In this document: positions 55,333 to 64,000 of the stretch, in pieces | How positions within the stretch are numbered: position 1 is the stretch's first letter | Layout of the letters: each line of letters begins with the position of its first letter | Assembly: GCA_027682205.1 (NCBI GenBank) | Contig: JAQDAD010000006.1 | Coordinates: forward strand, 1-64,000 | Source of the DNA: Streptococcaceae bacterium AF54-32pH5A | Lineage (GTDB): Bacteria; Bacillota; Bacilli; Lactobacillales; Streptococcaceae | Direction of reading: 5' to 3' | DNA: 64,000 bases | The notes under the pieces: model-generated | Told to the model about the DNA's origin: nothing | Database searches by the model: none | What the model saw: the letters and a program-made list of their open reading frames with translations, nothing else | Translations under genes and position numbers: made by a program

Positions 55333-56214
55333 ATGGCAAGTATCACACTCACACCTAGCGAACAGGAAATTCAGAGCTTTTTAAGTCAGTATCAGAAAGC
55401 TCTCAGTCCTAGTAACAATCCTTATATCCGTTACTTTTTGCGCCTGCCTCAGGCAACGATTTCCATCTATACTTCTGGAAAAGTCCTCCTGCAGGGCGAA
55501 ATGGCTGAGCAATACGCCAGTTTCTTTGGCTATCAAGTCCGACAAGAAAAGAGCGGACAAGACTTTCCTATGATTGGAACTGATGAGGTGGGAAATGGTT
55601 CCTACTTTGGCGGACTAGCTGTCGTGGCTTCCTTTGTGACACCAGACCAGCATGACTTCTTGAGAAAACTCGGAGTGGGGGATTCCAAAACTCTGACAGA
55701 CCAAAAGATTCGTCAGATCGCCCCTATCCTCAAGGAAAAAATCCTGCATCAAGCACTGCTTCTCTCACCGAGCAAGTATAATGAAGTTATCGGAGACCGT
55801 TACAATGCTGTTTCTGTAAAGGTTGCCCTTCACAACCAAGCTATCTTTCTCCTTCTCCAAAAAGGAGTCCAGCCAGAAAAAATCGTGATTGATGCTTTTA
55901 CAAGCCCTAAAAACTATGACAAATACTTGACGCAAGAAGCCAATCATTTCCCAAACAAGGTTAGTTTGGAAGAGAAAGCCGAGGGAAAATATATGGCTGT
56001 TGCGGTTAGCTCCATCATCGCGCGTGATCTCTTCCTCGAAAACTTGGAAAATCTTGGACGAGAGCTAGGCTACCAACTGCCCAGTGGTGCAGGAACCGCT
56101 TCTGATAAGGTTGCTAGCAAAATCCTTCAGGCCTATGGTATGAAAGGGCTCAACTTCTGTGCCAAACTGCATTTTAAAAATACTGAAAAAGCCAAAGCAC
56201 TGCTAGAAAGGTAA
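55333..56214 (+). CDS. rnhC: Ribonuclease HIII
   Basis: Removes RNA from RNA-DNA hybrids. 293 residues: an N-terminal TBP-like substrate-binding domain (1-85; [18 protein letters not shown]) typical of RNase HIII, and the RNase H fold with [37 protein letters not shown] and SSIIARD carrying the acidic metal ligands. The start lacks a Shine-Dalgarno sequence. lepB follows after 3 nt. Confidence 0.95.
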   Translation: MASITLTPSEQEIQSFLSQYQKALSPSNNPYIRYFLRLPQATISIYTSGKVLLQGEMAEQYASFFGYQVRQEKSGQDFPMIGTDEVGNGSYFGGLAVVASFVTPDQHDFLRKLGVGDSKTLTDQKIRQIAPILKEKILHQALLLSPSKYNEVIGDRYNAVSVKVALHNQAIFLLLQKGVQPEKIVIDAFTSPKNYDKYLTQEANHFPNKVSLEEKAEGKYMAVAVSSIIARDLFLENLENLGRELGYQLPSGAGTASDKVASKILQAYGMKGLNFCAKLHFKNTEKAKALLER

Positions 56215-56217
56215 GTT

Positions 56218-56832
56218 ATGAATTATTTTAAAACATTTCTAAAAGAGTGGGGACTTACGTTCCTCATCATTATAGTAGTTGGTCTCAGTCGTCTCTTTCT
56301 ATGGACCAATGTCCGTGTGGAAGGGCACTCTATGGATCCAACCCTAGCTGATGGAGAGATTCTCTTTGTCGTCAAACACCTCCCTATTAACCGCTTTGAC
56401 ATTGTCGTTGCCCACGAAGATGATGGAAATAAAGACATCGTTAAACGTGTCATCGGCATGCCTGGTGATACCATTCGCTACGAAAACGACAAGCTCTTTA
56501 TCAACAATCAAGAAACCGACGAACCTTACCTAGCAGACTACCTCCAACAGTTTAAAAACGACAAACTTCAGAGCACTTATTCAGGGAAAGGCTTTGAAGG
56601 GGATAAGGGGGTCTATTTTAGAAGCCTTGCTCAGAAGGCTCAGGCCTTTACTGTCGATGTAAATTTCAACACCAGCTTCAGCTTTACAGTACCTGAAGGT
56701 GAATACCTCCTCCTTGGAGATGACCGTTTGGTTTCTAGCGACAGTCGCCATGTCGGAACCTTTAAAGCCAGTCAAATCAAAGGGGAAGCCAAATTCCGTT
56801 TCTGGCCACTCAACCGTATCGGAATCTTTTAA
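56218..56832 (+). CDS. lepB: Signal peptidase I
   Basis: Membrane serine-lysine protease that removes signal peptides. 204 residues: one N-terminal membrane helix (LTFLIIIVVGLSRLFLW, 13-29), catalytic S38 in GHSMDPTL, catalytic K76 in IVKRVIGMPGD, and the conserved LLLGDDRLVSSDSRHVG near the C-terminus. AAAGGTAAG precedes the ATG. It is the second gene of rnhC-lepB-recD2. Confidence 0.97.
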   Translation: MNYFKTFLKEWGLTFLIIIVVGLSRLFLWTNVRVEGHSMDPTLADGEILFVVKHLPINRFDIVVAHEDDGNKDIVKRVIGMPGDTIRYENDKLFINNQETDEPYLADYLQQFKNDKLQSTYSGKGFEGDKGVYFRSLAQKAQAFTVDVNFNTSFSFTVPEGEYLLLGDDRLVSSDSRHVGTFKASQIKGEAKFRFWPLNRIGIF

Positions 56833-56938
56833 AACCAGCAACCAGATGCTGTGATAGTCTTTTTGAGTTAGCTTTTAGGATTAGATTGCAACTTGGCGAT
56901 ATCTTGTACCAAGCCCAAATCCAAGGAAAGCCTAACTG

Positions 56939-56962
56939 AGAGCTCTATCCCAGCTCTTTTTC
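56939..56962 (+). terminator. Terminator-like hairpin just before recD2
   Basis: Stem AGAGCT (56939-56944)/AGCTCT (56952-56957) with a seven-base loop, followed by a run of Ts to 56961, 18 nt before the recD2 ATG. It could attenuate read-through from lepB. No separate recD2 promoter downstream of it is visible. Confidence 0.5.
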
Positions 56963-56979
56963 TATCAAAAAGGAAACCT

Positions 56980-59346
56980 ATGGAAGTTTATTTTTCAGGC
57001 ACCATTGAACGTATTATTTTTGAAAATGTCAGTAATTTTTATCGCATCCTCCTCCTAGATATCGAAGATACCAATGCGGAGGACTTTGACGATTTTGAAA
57101 TCATCGTTACAGGAACCATGGCGGACGTGATTGAGGGCGAAGACTACACTTTTTGGGGGCAAATCGTTCAGCACTCCAAGTATGGTGAACAGCTACAGAT
57201 CAGTCGTTATGAGCGAGCAAAACCCACTAGTAAGGGCTTGGTCAAGTATTTCTCCAGCAGTCATTTTAAGGGAATTGGTCTCAAAACTGCCCAAAAAATC
57301 GTGGATACGTATGGCGAAAATACCATAGACGAAATTCTGGAGCATCCTGAAAAGCTGGAAAGCATTGCTGGACTCTCTGCCAAAAACCGTGAGGCTTTCC
57401 TCTCTACACTTCGTCTCAACTATGGGACAGAGATGGTCTTGGCAAAACTGGCCAACTACGGCATTCCCAATAAACTAGCCTTTCAGATTCAAGACTTTTA
57501 CAAGGACGAAACGCTGGATATTGTCGAAAACTATCCCTACCAACTGGTTGAAGATATCAAGGGCTTGGGCTTTACCATTGCTGACCAATTAGCCGCCGAA
57601 CTGGGCATCGAAAGCCAAGCTCCTGAGCGCTTCCGTGCTGGCCTTGTCCACAGCCTCTTTCAAGGCTGTATGGATACGGGCGATACCTATATGGAAGCCC
57701 GTGATTTGCTGGAACAGACCCTGACTCTCCTCGAGTCTTCTCGTCCTGTAGAACTGGATCCCAGCCAAGTTGCCCAGGAACTCTCCTACCTGATTGAAGA
57801 AGACAAGGTTCAGCAGATTGACACCAAAATCTTTGATAACAGCCTCTTTTTCGCTGAGGAAGGCATTCGCAGTCACTTGGTTCGTGTCCTTGAAAAAGGA
57901 AAGAAAAAGAACTATGATTTAGAAACCATTCAAAAGCATATCTCTAGTGTTGAGGAAGAACTGGGTATCCAATACGATAGTATCCAAAAGCAGGCTATCT
58001 GCGATGCCATCCAGAACAAGGTCTTTATCCTAACAGGTGGACCTGGTACTGGTAAGACGACTGTTATCAATGGGATTATCGCTGTTTATGCCCTGCTTGA
58101 AGGACTCGATCTCAGGAAAAAGAGCAACTTACCAATTCTTCTCGCTGCACCAACTGGTCGAGCGGCTCGGCGCATGAATGAATTGACAGGTTTGCCTAGC
58201 GCTACTATACACCGTCATTTGGGAATGACGGGTGACGATGATACCAGCCATCTGGAAGATTATCTGGATGCTGATTTTATCATTGTAGATGAGTTTTCTA
58301 TGGTGGATACTTGGCTAGCAAATCAACTCTTCTCCAACATCTCTTCAAACAGTAAAATCCTCATCGTGGGAGATAGCGACCAGTTGCCTTCTGTCAGTCC
58401 TGGGCAAGTCTTAGCTGACCTACTCCAGATACCCCTGATTCCGCAGACTCGCTTGGAACGGATTTACCGTCAGAGTGAAGAATCAACTATCGTTACTCTA
58501 GCTAGTCAGATTCGACAAGGCATCTTGCCAGCTGACTTTACCCAGAAAAAGGCAGACCGTTCCTACTTTGAAATCGCTAGTGGCCATATCCCTGCAACCA
58601 TTAAGAAAATTCTTGACGCCGCCCTCAGAAGTGGCATTCCGGCTCGTGATATTCAGGTGCTGGCGCCTATGTATCGAGGAACTGCTGGTATTGACGCCAT
58701 CAACCAACTCATGCAAGACCTACTCAATCCTCTTCAAAAGGAACAAGTTAGCTTTGAAGCAACTCAGTGTCACTATCGAACAGGGGACAAGGTCATTCAC
58801 CTGGTCAACGACGCTGAAATCAATGTCTTTAATGGAGACCTAGGCTACATCACAGATTTGATTCCTGGAAAATACACCGAGTCAAAACAAGACGAGATTG
58901 TCATTGATTTTGATGGCAATGAGGTCGTCTACCCTCGAAATGAATGGTACAAGATTCGGCTAGCCTATGCCATGAGTATCCATAAGTCTCAGGGGAGTGA
59001 GTTTCCTGTTGTCATCCTGCCCATCACCAGTGCTAGCAAGCGCATGCTGGAACGCAATCTCATCTATACGGCTATTACACGGGCTAAGAGCAAGCTCATC
59101 TTACTAGGCGAATTACAGGCCTTTGACTATGCAGTCAAACATATCGGAACTGCCCGTAAGACCTATCTGATTGAGCGTTTTCAGGATCTGGTCGAAGCCA
59201 CTAACCAAACCAGCCCAGCCCCAACTGAAACGACAAATCAAGAGGATTCTCCTCTATCCTACATCCTCACCGAGGAAAACTGGTCTAATATTCCCGCTAT
59301 GATTGGGATTACAGACGCAGACCTCAAAGAGATTTTTGGGAAATAG
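56980..59346 (+). CDS. recD2: RecD2 helicase (SF1B)
   Basis: 5'-3' DNA helicase not associated with RecBC, involved in repair and fork progression. 788 residues: N-terminal OB/HhH region (FSGTIERIIFENVSNFYRIL; LKTAQKIVDTYG, LESIAGLSAKNREAFL), then helicase motifs GGPGTGKTTVINGI, APTGRAARRMNELTG, DEFSMVDTW, GDSDQLPSVSPG and AYAMSIHKSQGSEFP, and an SH3-like insert. The start at 56980 (MEVYFSG) has AGGAAA upstream and matches the family length; 29 upstream codons are open but lie in the leader. Confidence 0.95.
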   Translation: MEVYFSGTIERIIFENVSNFYRILLLDIEDTNAEDFDDFEIIVTGTMADVIEGEDYTFWGQIVQHSKYGEQLQISRYERAKPTSKGLVKYFSSSHFKGIGLKTAQKIVDTYGENTIDEILEHPEKLESIAGLSAKNREAFLSTLRLNYGTEMVLAKLANYGIPNKLAFQIQDFYKDETLDIVENYPYQLVEDIKGLGFTIADQLAAELGIESQAPERFRAGLVHSLFQGCMDTGDTYMEARDLLEQTLTLLESSRPVELDPSQVAQELSYLIEEDKVQQIDTKIFDNSLFFAEEGIRSHLVRVLEKGKKKNYDLETIQKHISSVEEELGIQYDSIQKQAICDAIQNKVFILTGGPGTGKTTVINGIIAVYALLEGLDLRKKSNLPILLAAPTGRAARRMNELTGLPSATIHRHLGMTGDDDTSHLEDYLDADFIIVDEFSMVDTWLANQLFSNISSNSKILIVGDSDQLPSVSPGQVLADLLQIPLIPQTRLERIYRQSEESTIVTLASQIRQGILPADFTQKKADRSYFEIASGHIPATIKKILDAALRSGIPARDIQVLAPMYRGTAGIDAINQLMQDLLNPLQKEQVSFEATQCHYRTGDKVIHLVNDAEINVFNGDLGYITDLIPGKYTESKQDEIVIDFDGNEVVYPRNEWYKIRLAYAMSIHKSQGSEFPVVILPITSASKRMLERNLIYTAITRAKSKLILLGELQAFDYAVKHIGTARKTYLIERFQDLVEATNQTSPAPTETTNQEDSPLSYILTEENWSNIPAMIGITDADLKEIFGK

Positions 59347-59354
59347 AGCAGCAG

Positions 59355-59383
59355 AAAGCCCACCTGATTAGGTGGGCTTTTTA
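59355..59383. terminator. Bidirectional terminator between recD2 and tig
   Basis: Eleven-base perfect stem AAAGCCCACCT (59355-59365)/AGGTGGGCTTT (59370-59380) with a GATT loop and T run. It serves the convergent recD2 and tig genes. Confidence 0.93.
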
Positions 59384-59393
59384 TCTTTTAAGA

Positions 59394-60677
59394 TTATTTT
59401 ACTGTTGCAGTGCTTGTGATCAATTCAACAGCTTTTTTGATTGCGATATCATGTTTCAACATATCAGCTGAAAGCAAGTTTTGAACTTGTGCAACTTCCA
59501 TGTTGTAAGTTGCAGCCAATTGTTCGATTTCTTTTTGGATTTCTTCTTCAGTAGCGTCAAATCCTTCAGCTTTGGCAACTGCTTCGATTACAAGGTTAGT
59601 TTTAGTACGTGACTCAGCTTCTGCTTCGTATTGTTTGTGAAGGTCTTCTTGAGTAGTTCCAGTGATTTGGAAGTACATGTCAGGGTTGATACCTTGACGT
59701 TGCAAGTTTCCAAGGAATTCGTTTACTGAACGGTGAACTTCTTCGTGGATCATTTCTTCTGGAAGTTCTACGATTTCAGCGTTTTCTACAGCTTTATCGA
59801 TTGCTGCACCTTCAAGGGCATCTTTGTATGCTTCTTCTTTCGCAGCAGTCAATTCTTTGCGGTATTTTTCTTTCAATTCGTCAAGAGTTTCCACTTCTTC
59901 GTCGATGTCTTTTGCAAGTTCATCATCAAGAGCTGGAACTTCTTTAGCTTTTACTTCGTGGATAGTTGTTACGAATTTAGCTTCTTTACCTGCAAGATCT
60001 TCTGCTTGGTAGTCTTCTGGGAATGTTACGATAACGTCAACAGTTTCGCCAGCTGAGTGACCAACCAATTGGTCTTCGAAACCAGGGATGAATTGACCTG
60101 ATCCAAGTCCAAGTGAGAAGTTTTCACCTTTTCCACCGTCAAATTCAACACCGTCGATAGAACCAACAAAGTCAATGACAACAGTGTCGCCATTTTCAGC
60201 AGCAGCTTCCTTGATAACCAATTCAGCCAAGTTGTTGCGTTCGCGTTCGATACGTTCTTCAACGTCAGCGTCTGTTACTTCTTTTTCTACATCTACTGAT
60301 ACTTCAAGGTTTTTGTAGTCGCCCAATTTTACTTCAGGTTTTGTCACGACTTCAGCAGTGATAACCCAGTCTTGACCTTTTTCCATTGAAGTTACGTCAA
60401 TTTTTGGTTGCGCAACCACTTCAAGACCAGCTTCTTTTACAGCTGCTTCATAAGCGTTTGGCAAAAGAGCGTTCAACACATCTTGGTAAAGTGTTTCTTC
60501 ACCAAATTTTTTATCAAAGATAGGACGTGGAAGGTGACCTTTACGGAAACCTGGAACGTTAAGAGTTTTCTTTACTGAGTTAAATACACGGTCCACTTCT
60601 GGTTTGATTTGGTCTTGAGAGATAGTGAAAGTCAAGACACCACGGTTTGTTTCTTTGTTTTCAAATGATACAGACAT
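59394..60677 (-). CDS. tig: Trigger factor
   Basis: Ribosome-bound chaperone and prolyl isomerase for nascent chains. 427 residues: the ribosome-docking segment [21 protein letters not shown] (FRxGxxP signature, about 43-60), the FKBP-type domain ([20 protein letters not shown] to [17 protein letters not shown], about 150-245) and the helical C-terminal arms. It has its own promoter (60715-60744) and AAGGAG. Confidence 0.98.
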   Translation of the reverse strand: MSVSFENKETNRGVLTFTISQDQIKPEVDRVFNSVKKTLNVPGFRKGHLPRPIFDKKFGEETLYQDVLNALLPNAYEAAVKEAGLEVVAQPKIDVTSMEKGQDWVITAEVVTKPEVKLGDYKNLEVSVDVEKEVTDADVEERIERERNNLAELVIKEAAAENGDTVVIDFVGSIDGVEFDGGKGENFSLGLGSGQFIPGFEDQLVGHSAGETVDVIVTFPEDYQAEDLAGKEAKFVTTIHEVKAKEVPALDDELAKDIDEEVETLDELKEKYRKELTAAKEEAYKDALEGAAIDKAVENAEIVELPEEMIHEEVHRSVNEFLGNLQRQGINPDMYFQITGTTQEDLHKQYEAEAESRTKTNLVIEAVAKAEGFDATEEEIQKEIEQLAATYNMEVAQVQNLLSADMLKHDIAIKKAVELITSTATVK

Positions 60678-60714
60678 TCTGTCATTTCTCCTTAAAATTT
60701 TTTAAATACAGTCT

Positions 60715-60744
60715 ATTATAACATAAACGGGCGACTTTTTTCAA
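60715..60744 (-). promoter_or_regulatory. Promoter of tig
   Basis: Minus strand: TTGAAA (60739-60744), 18-bp spacer, TATAAT (60715-60720). Confidence 0.8.
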
Positions 60745-60769
60745 GTAATGAATACGCTTTTCAACGACG

Positions 60770-61426
60770 CTAAAGGTACTTGCTGGCTTCTTTGATACTA
60801 AGTTCAGCCATTCTCTCCTTGTTTTTTTCGATGAAGCTTGCTACCCAGTCTGCATTGGTTTTGGAGTAGTCTCTTAGGGCCCAACCGATGGCTTTGTTGA
60901 TAAAAAATTCTGTCTGGTCCAGATTATTGAGCAGGATCTTTTCCATCAGTCGGACATCGGTTTTCTCTTTTCTTAACAACTGATGGTCAATGGCGACTCG
61001 TCTCAGCCAGATATTATCTGATAAACTCCATTGGAGGATGATTTCTCCCAGCTCTGGTTTGGCATATACCAAACTTCCTACAACTCGGTCTAGGATATCT
61101 ACTGTGTCCCACCAAGATTTTGTGACGACCAGGCGCTCAATCTTAGGCAAAGCGCTCTCTGTTAGATAAGACTGCATAGTTTTCAAATAGTTGGCAGCCA
61201 CATATTGGTATTCTCTAGGTTCCTTTTCCCAGCAAGTGTCCACAAAATCCCAATCGATGATCTTTGTTTTTTTCGCACTTGGAAAGTATTTTTTATAAAG
61301 GGAATTTCTTTCAGGAGCTGCAATACCTAGAAAAGGAAATTGATGGCGCATATAGGCTTCCATGGGGCCTGCTTTATGCGGATTTTTTGCCGCTTCTAGC
61401 TCCTCAAGTAAATCTGCAAGACTCAT
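60770..61426 (-). CDS. DNA alkylation repair protein, AlkD family
   Basis: 218 residues of HEAT-like helical repeats in the AlkD/AlkC family: MEAYMRHQFPFLGIAAPERN near the start, WDFVDTCWEKEPREYQYVAANYL, the WWDTVDILDRVVGSLV block, LRRVAIDHQLLRKEKTD and FINKAIGWALRDYSKTNADWVASFI. AlkD excises bulky or positively charged alkylated bases without base flipping. The ATG directly follows the liaR stop (no gap), so it is probably co-transcribed and coupled with liaFSR. Confidence 0.9.
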   Translation of the reverse strand: MSLADLLEELEAAKNPHKAGPMEAYMRHQFPFLGIAAPERNSLYKKYFPSAKKTKIIDWDFVDTCWEKEPREYQYVAANYLKTMQSYLTESALPKIERLVVTKSWWDTVDILDRVVGSLVYAKPELGEIILQWSLSDNIWLRRVAIDHQLLRKEKTDVRLMEKILLNNLDQTEFFINKAIGWALRDYSKTNADWVASFIEKNKERMAELSIKEASKYL

Positions 61427-62059
61427 CTAAAAGTCCTCATGCCCTACCAAGTGGTGCTGAAAGGCATAGACCGCAGCCTGGGTGCGATCACTAACTTCAA
61501 GTTTGGCTAGGATGTTGGACACGTGGGTCTTGACCGTCTTGAGAGAGATGAAGAGTTCATCTGCGATACGTTGATTTTCGTAGCCCTTGGCGATGAGTTG
61601 GAGCACGTCTCGCTCACGCGCAGTCAGATCCTCATGAAGTTCGATATGATTGCGGTGGTATTCGACCTTCTTGCTGACCTCTTGCTCAATAGCAAGCTCT
61701 CCAGCGGCAACCTTACGAACAGCGTGCAGTAATTCATCCGCACTAGAAGTCTTGAGCATATAGCCTCTAGCACCAGCGTTCAAGACAGGCATGATTTTTT
61801 CATTGTCTAGGTAAGAGGTCACAATCAAAATCTTTGCTTCAGGCCATTCTTTGAGGATGGCTAAGGTTGCGTCAATCCCATTCATCTCAGGCATGACGAT
61901 ATCCATGACAATGACATCTGGACGCAATTCCAAGGCCAAGGAAATCCCTTGAACACCGTTGGCCGCCTCGCCCACAACTTCTACATCTTCTTGGAGGTCA
62001 AAGTAGCTTTTCAAGCCCAATCGGACCATTTCATGGTCATCTACCAGTAAAATTTTCAT
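61427..62059 (-). CDS. liaR: Response regulator LiaR (NarL/LuxR type)
   Basis: 210 residues: receiver domain with VDDHEMVRLGL, phospho-acceptor Asp in DVIVMDIVMPEMNG, and a LuxR helix-turn-helix (LTARERDVLQLIAKGYENQRI, SLKTVKTHVSNILAKLEV). In pneumococcus this locus (RR03/HK03) responds to cell-wall stress. AAAGGAG precedes the ATG. It is the third gene of liaF-liaS-liaR-alkD. Confidence 0.95.
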   Translation of the reverse strand: MKILLVDDHEMVRLGLKSYFDLQEDVEVVGEAANGVQGISLALELRPDVIVMDIVMPEMNGIDATLAILKEWPEAKILIVTSYLDNEKIMPVLNAGARGYMLKTSSADELLHAVRKVAAGELAIEQEVSKKVEYHRNHIELHEDLTARERDVLQLIAKGYENQRIADELFISLKTVKTHVSNILAKLEVSDRTQAAVYAFQHHLVGHEDF

Positions 62060-62069
62060 CTTTACTCCT

Positions 62070-63068
62070 TTATGATTCCTTGTCTAGCAGGGGTATACGG
62101 ATATCAACCGCCAGTCCCTGCTTAGGTGCTGTCAAGAGTTGAACTGTTCCTGCCATATCCTCGACCCGCTCCTTAATATTTCGCAGTCCATAACTCAAGT
62201 CATCTAAGCTCCCCAACTGGAAACCAATCCCATTGTCTACCACCTTCAGCTGCAATTCAACATCTGTCTGATAGAGATAGACATCCAAACAAGATGCTTG
62301 GGCATGGCGAAGGGTATTGCTGATCAACTCCTGCAAAATACGGAAGATATGCTCCTCGATTTTCTTAGGCAATTTCGTCACATTTTGCTTGAGACTAACC
62401 TTGAGATCACTCTTATCTTCAAGCTCTTTTAAGAGGATTCGAATCCCCTCAACCAGACTCTTGTCTTCCAACTCAACTGGTCGCAAATGCAGGAGCAAGA
62501 CCCGAAGATCCTTCTGGGCTGTTTCTAGTATAGCTGCGACACTTTGCAACTGGGTCTGCATCTTTTCTCTATCAAGCTTCAAAGCCTGCTGACTGACACC
62601 TGATAAAATCATATGGGCCGCAAACAACTCCTGACTAACCGTATCATGTAAGTCACGTGCTATCCGTTTGCGTTCTTTCTCGATGATTGCTTCTTCCTTG
62701 ACCAGACTTTGGTTTTCAGCCTTTTGAACGGCCTCAGTCAAGAGAATCAGCTTGCCAGATAAGGACTTGAAACTGGCATCCAAGTCTGGATCTGCAAAAG
62801 AAACTACCTCTTTTCCTGCTAATAAGCGCTTGAGATTGACCTGCATTTTTCTGCGAGAGACTTCTTCTATCACGCGCCAAAAGAGGACAAAAAAGAAAGT
62901 CAGGGAAAGGCTAAAGACAAAGATCAAGAAGATTAACTTTTCTGTTTTCTCGATATCCTGTAGCAAATAAGACCAATCAAGATTAAGAATATCAAGCAGA
63001 CTATTGGTCAAAAAGAGGATAAAGAGGAAAGAAGTCAGGCCGATTAACAGATACGATTGCTTTTTCAT
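62070..63068 (-). CDS. liaS: Sensor histidine kinase LiaS
   Basis: 332 residues: two N-terminal membrane helices (SYLLIGLTSFLFILFLTNSLL and LIFLIFVFSLSLTFFFVLFW) with a very short external loop, the intramembrane-sensing layout; then HisKA_3 with the phospho-acceptor His in RKRIARDLHDTVSQELF, and an ATPase domain ending VVDNGIGFQLGSLDDLSYGLRNIKERV. The start overlaps the liaF stop (ATGA). Confidence 0.95.
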   Translation of the reverse strand: MKKQSYLLIGLTSFLFILFLTNSLLDILNLDWSYLLQDIEKTEKLIFLIFVFSLSLTFFFVLFWRVIEEVSRRKMQVNLKRLLAGKEVVSFADPDLDASFKSLSGKLILLTEAVQKAENQSLVKEEAIIEKERKRIARDLHDTVSQELFAAHMILSGVSQQALKLDREKMQTQLQSVAAILETAQKDLRVLLLHLRPVELEDKSLVEGIRILLKELEDKSDLKVSLKQNVTKLPKKIEEHIFRILQELISNTLRHAQASCLDVYLYQTDVELQLKVVDNGIGFQLGSLDDLSYGLRNIKERVEDMAGTVQLLTAPKQGLAVDIRIPLLDKES

Positions 63069-63763
63069 CCTCTGACCACCTCCACATCGCCAACCATAGT
63101 AGTTAGGAAAATCTTGACGCTCTTGTTACTCTTGAGATAGTCTCTGGTCTCCTGATGATAGTGTTCATTGCGGAGGGATCTCTTAGGCTGATGAAGGAAG
63201 GTTAGATCTCCATAGAGGCAGTTGACACTGAGGCTGATTTCCACATCTACAGGTACGATAATCCTAGTCGTTCCGACCATCTTTCTAAGGATAATGACAT
63301 TGTCATGATTGGTTAGGATGACTCTTTCTAGATGAATGGTATCCTTACCCATGAGGCGAAAGAGATTGATATCATCAAACTGGCAGGTCTGGCGACTAGA
63401 GAAATGATGGAGATTACCAAACCAGCGATTCTTTTCATTTTTAACCGTCACCACCTCTTCAAAGACCAAATCGGTCTCCTCTCTTTCTTGATTCATCATT
63501 GGATAGAGAAGAAAGAGACTGTATATGACTGCTACAAAGATGGCTAAAATCACAAAGGGATTGAGCATGACGATGAAAAAGAAAAGAATAGTCGCTACAA
63601 GGAGGAAGACGTTGTTGCCCTCTTTACCTGTATAATAGCGCAGTAAGAGCAAAAAGAGGAATAAAATCAGCAGAAAACGCGAAAAATGCTCTGATACCAT
63701 CAAAATCAGAGCTCCCGTCAAAAGACAGGCTTCAATAAATAAAAAGATTTGAAATTTTTTCAT
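63065..63763 (-). CDS. liaF: LiaF, membrane regulator of LiaSR
   Basis: 232 residues: three to four membrane helices in the first 90 residues (FLFIEACLLTGALILMV, FLLILFLFLLLLRYY, VFLLVATILFFFIVML, FVILAIFVAVIYSLFLLYP) and a C-terminal beta-helix-like domain with repeated strands, ending IFLTTMVGDVEVVRG. In other Firmicutes LiaF keeps LiaS inactive until envelope stress. AGAGAGGA precedes the ATG. An extended -10 TGATAAAAT (63784-63792) lies about 20 nt upstream, with a CCTC-N5-GAGG dyad (63809-63821) at the -35 position. Confidence 0.93.
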   Translation of the reverse strand: MKKFQIFLFIEACLLTGALILMVSEHFSRFLLILFLFLLLLRYYTGKEGNNVFLLVATILFFFIVMLNPFVILAIFVAVIYSLFLLYPMMNQEREETDLVFEEVVTVKNEKNRWFGNLHHFSSRQTCQFDDINLFRLMGKDTIHLERVILTNHDNVIILRKMVGTTRIIVPVDVEISLSVNCLYGDLTFLHQPKRSLRNEHYHQETRDYLKSNKSVKIFLTTMVGDVEVVRG

Positions 63764-63851
63764 AGCTGCATCCTCTCTTTTCTATTTTATCACAATTCAA
63801 AAAAGTCACCTCGGTCTGAGGATGGAAAAAGGCGATTGACAAAGAGATACA

Positions 63852-63877
63852 AAAAGGGCGGGATTCTTGTCCCGACC
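63852..63877 (-). terminator. Terminator after fni
   Basis: Stem GGGCGGGA (63856-63863)/TCCCGaCC (63870-63877, one mismatch) followed by TTTTTG on the minus strand, 3 nt after the fni stop. It isolates the mevalonate operon from liaFSR. Confidence 0.8.
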
Positions 63878-63880
63878 TCT

Positions 63881-64000
<120 letters not shown>

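Overview
The window reads as chromosomal DNA of a mitis-group Streptococcus (S. mitis, S. oralis, S. infantis or a close relative of S. pneumoniae). The basis is protein sequences and gene neighbourhoods typical of that group (recX, queH, groESL, ssbB; ccrZ-trmB-rimP-nusA-infB-rbfA; hrcA-grpE-dnaK-dnaJ; glnRA; liaFSR-alkD next to fni), two BOX repeats, a ComX-type box before ssbB, and a YSIRK/LPXTG-anchored EndoD. Species was assigned from memory of these families, not by a search.

Layout. 1-10.4 kb (mostly minus strand): the 5' part of a tRNA-Glu gene, a divergent rlmD/recX pair, a DUF402 nucleotide phosphatase, queH, groESL with a CIRCE operator, ssbB with a com-box and a BOX element, then an SDR-ytpR-thioredoxin-DUF4651 group, a very small choline-binding-repeat gene, a B3/4-domain protein and rpoE. 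10.4-16.2 kb: an AT-rich island of three tightly spaced minus-strand genes (C5-cytosine methyltransferase with a long C-terminal extension, ParB-like protein, one-chain PLD-nuclease/SNF2-helicase). It looks like an ATP-dependent restriction or phage-defence system and is the main accessory feature. 16.2-20.6 kb: a Val T-box operon (acetyltransferase, unknown membrane protein, valS). 20.6-28.8 kb: small DUF genes, then the rbfA/infB/ylxQ/rnpM/nusA/rimP translation-transcription operon. 28.8-33.6 kb: trmB, ccrZ, ecsBA, and the HIT gene with two small membrane-associated proteins on the other strand.

33.7-39.6 kb is the class I heat-shock cluster hrcA-grpE-dnaK-(unknown membrane protein)-dnaJ. 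Two CIRCE copies sit around the hrcA promoter, a hairpin-rich spacer lies between grpE and dnaK, and a 112-bp tandem duplication precedes dnaJ. 39.6-43.3 kb: glnA, glnR with a GlnR box, an aromatic-acid-exporter-like protein and pgk. 43.6-48.4 kb: the 1593-residue cell-wall endo-beta-N-acetylglucosaminidase EndoD, with a cre-like site upstream. 48.7-64 kb: a Na/Pi cotransporter, an orphan bacteriocin-immunity gene behind pepA, mutS2, cvpA-zapA, rnhC-lepB-recD2, tig, the liaFSR-alkD operon and the 3' end of fni.

Working together: most of the window is stress, translation and envelope housekeeping under visible control (CIRCE/HrcA, GlnR, Val T-box, ComX, probably CcpA). Accessory content is limited to the three-gene island, the orphan immunity gene, two AT-rich membrane ORFs set inside conserved operons, and repeats. 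Several genes (recX, rnhC, DUF4651 gene, perhaps rlmD) have a -10 hexamer only 6-7 nt before the start codon and no Shine-Dalgarno sequence, which suggests leaderless mRNAs.
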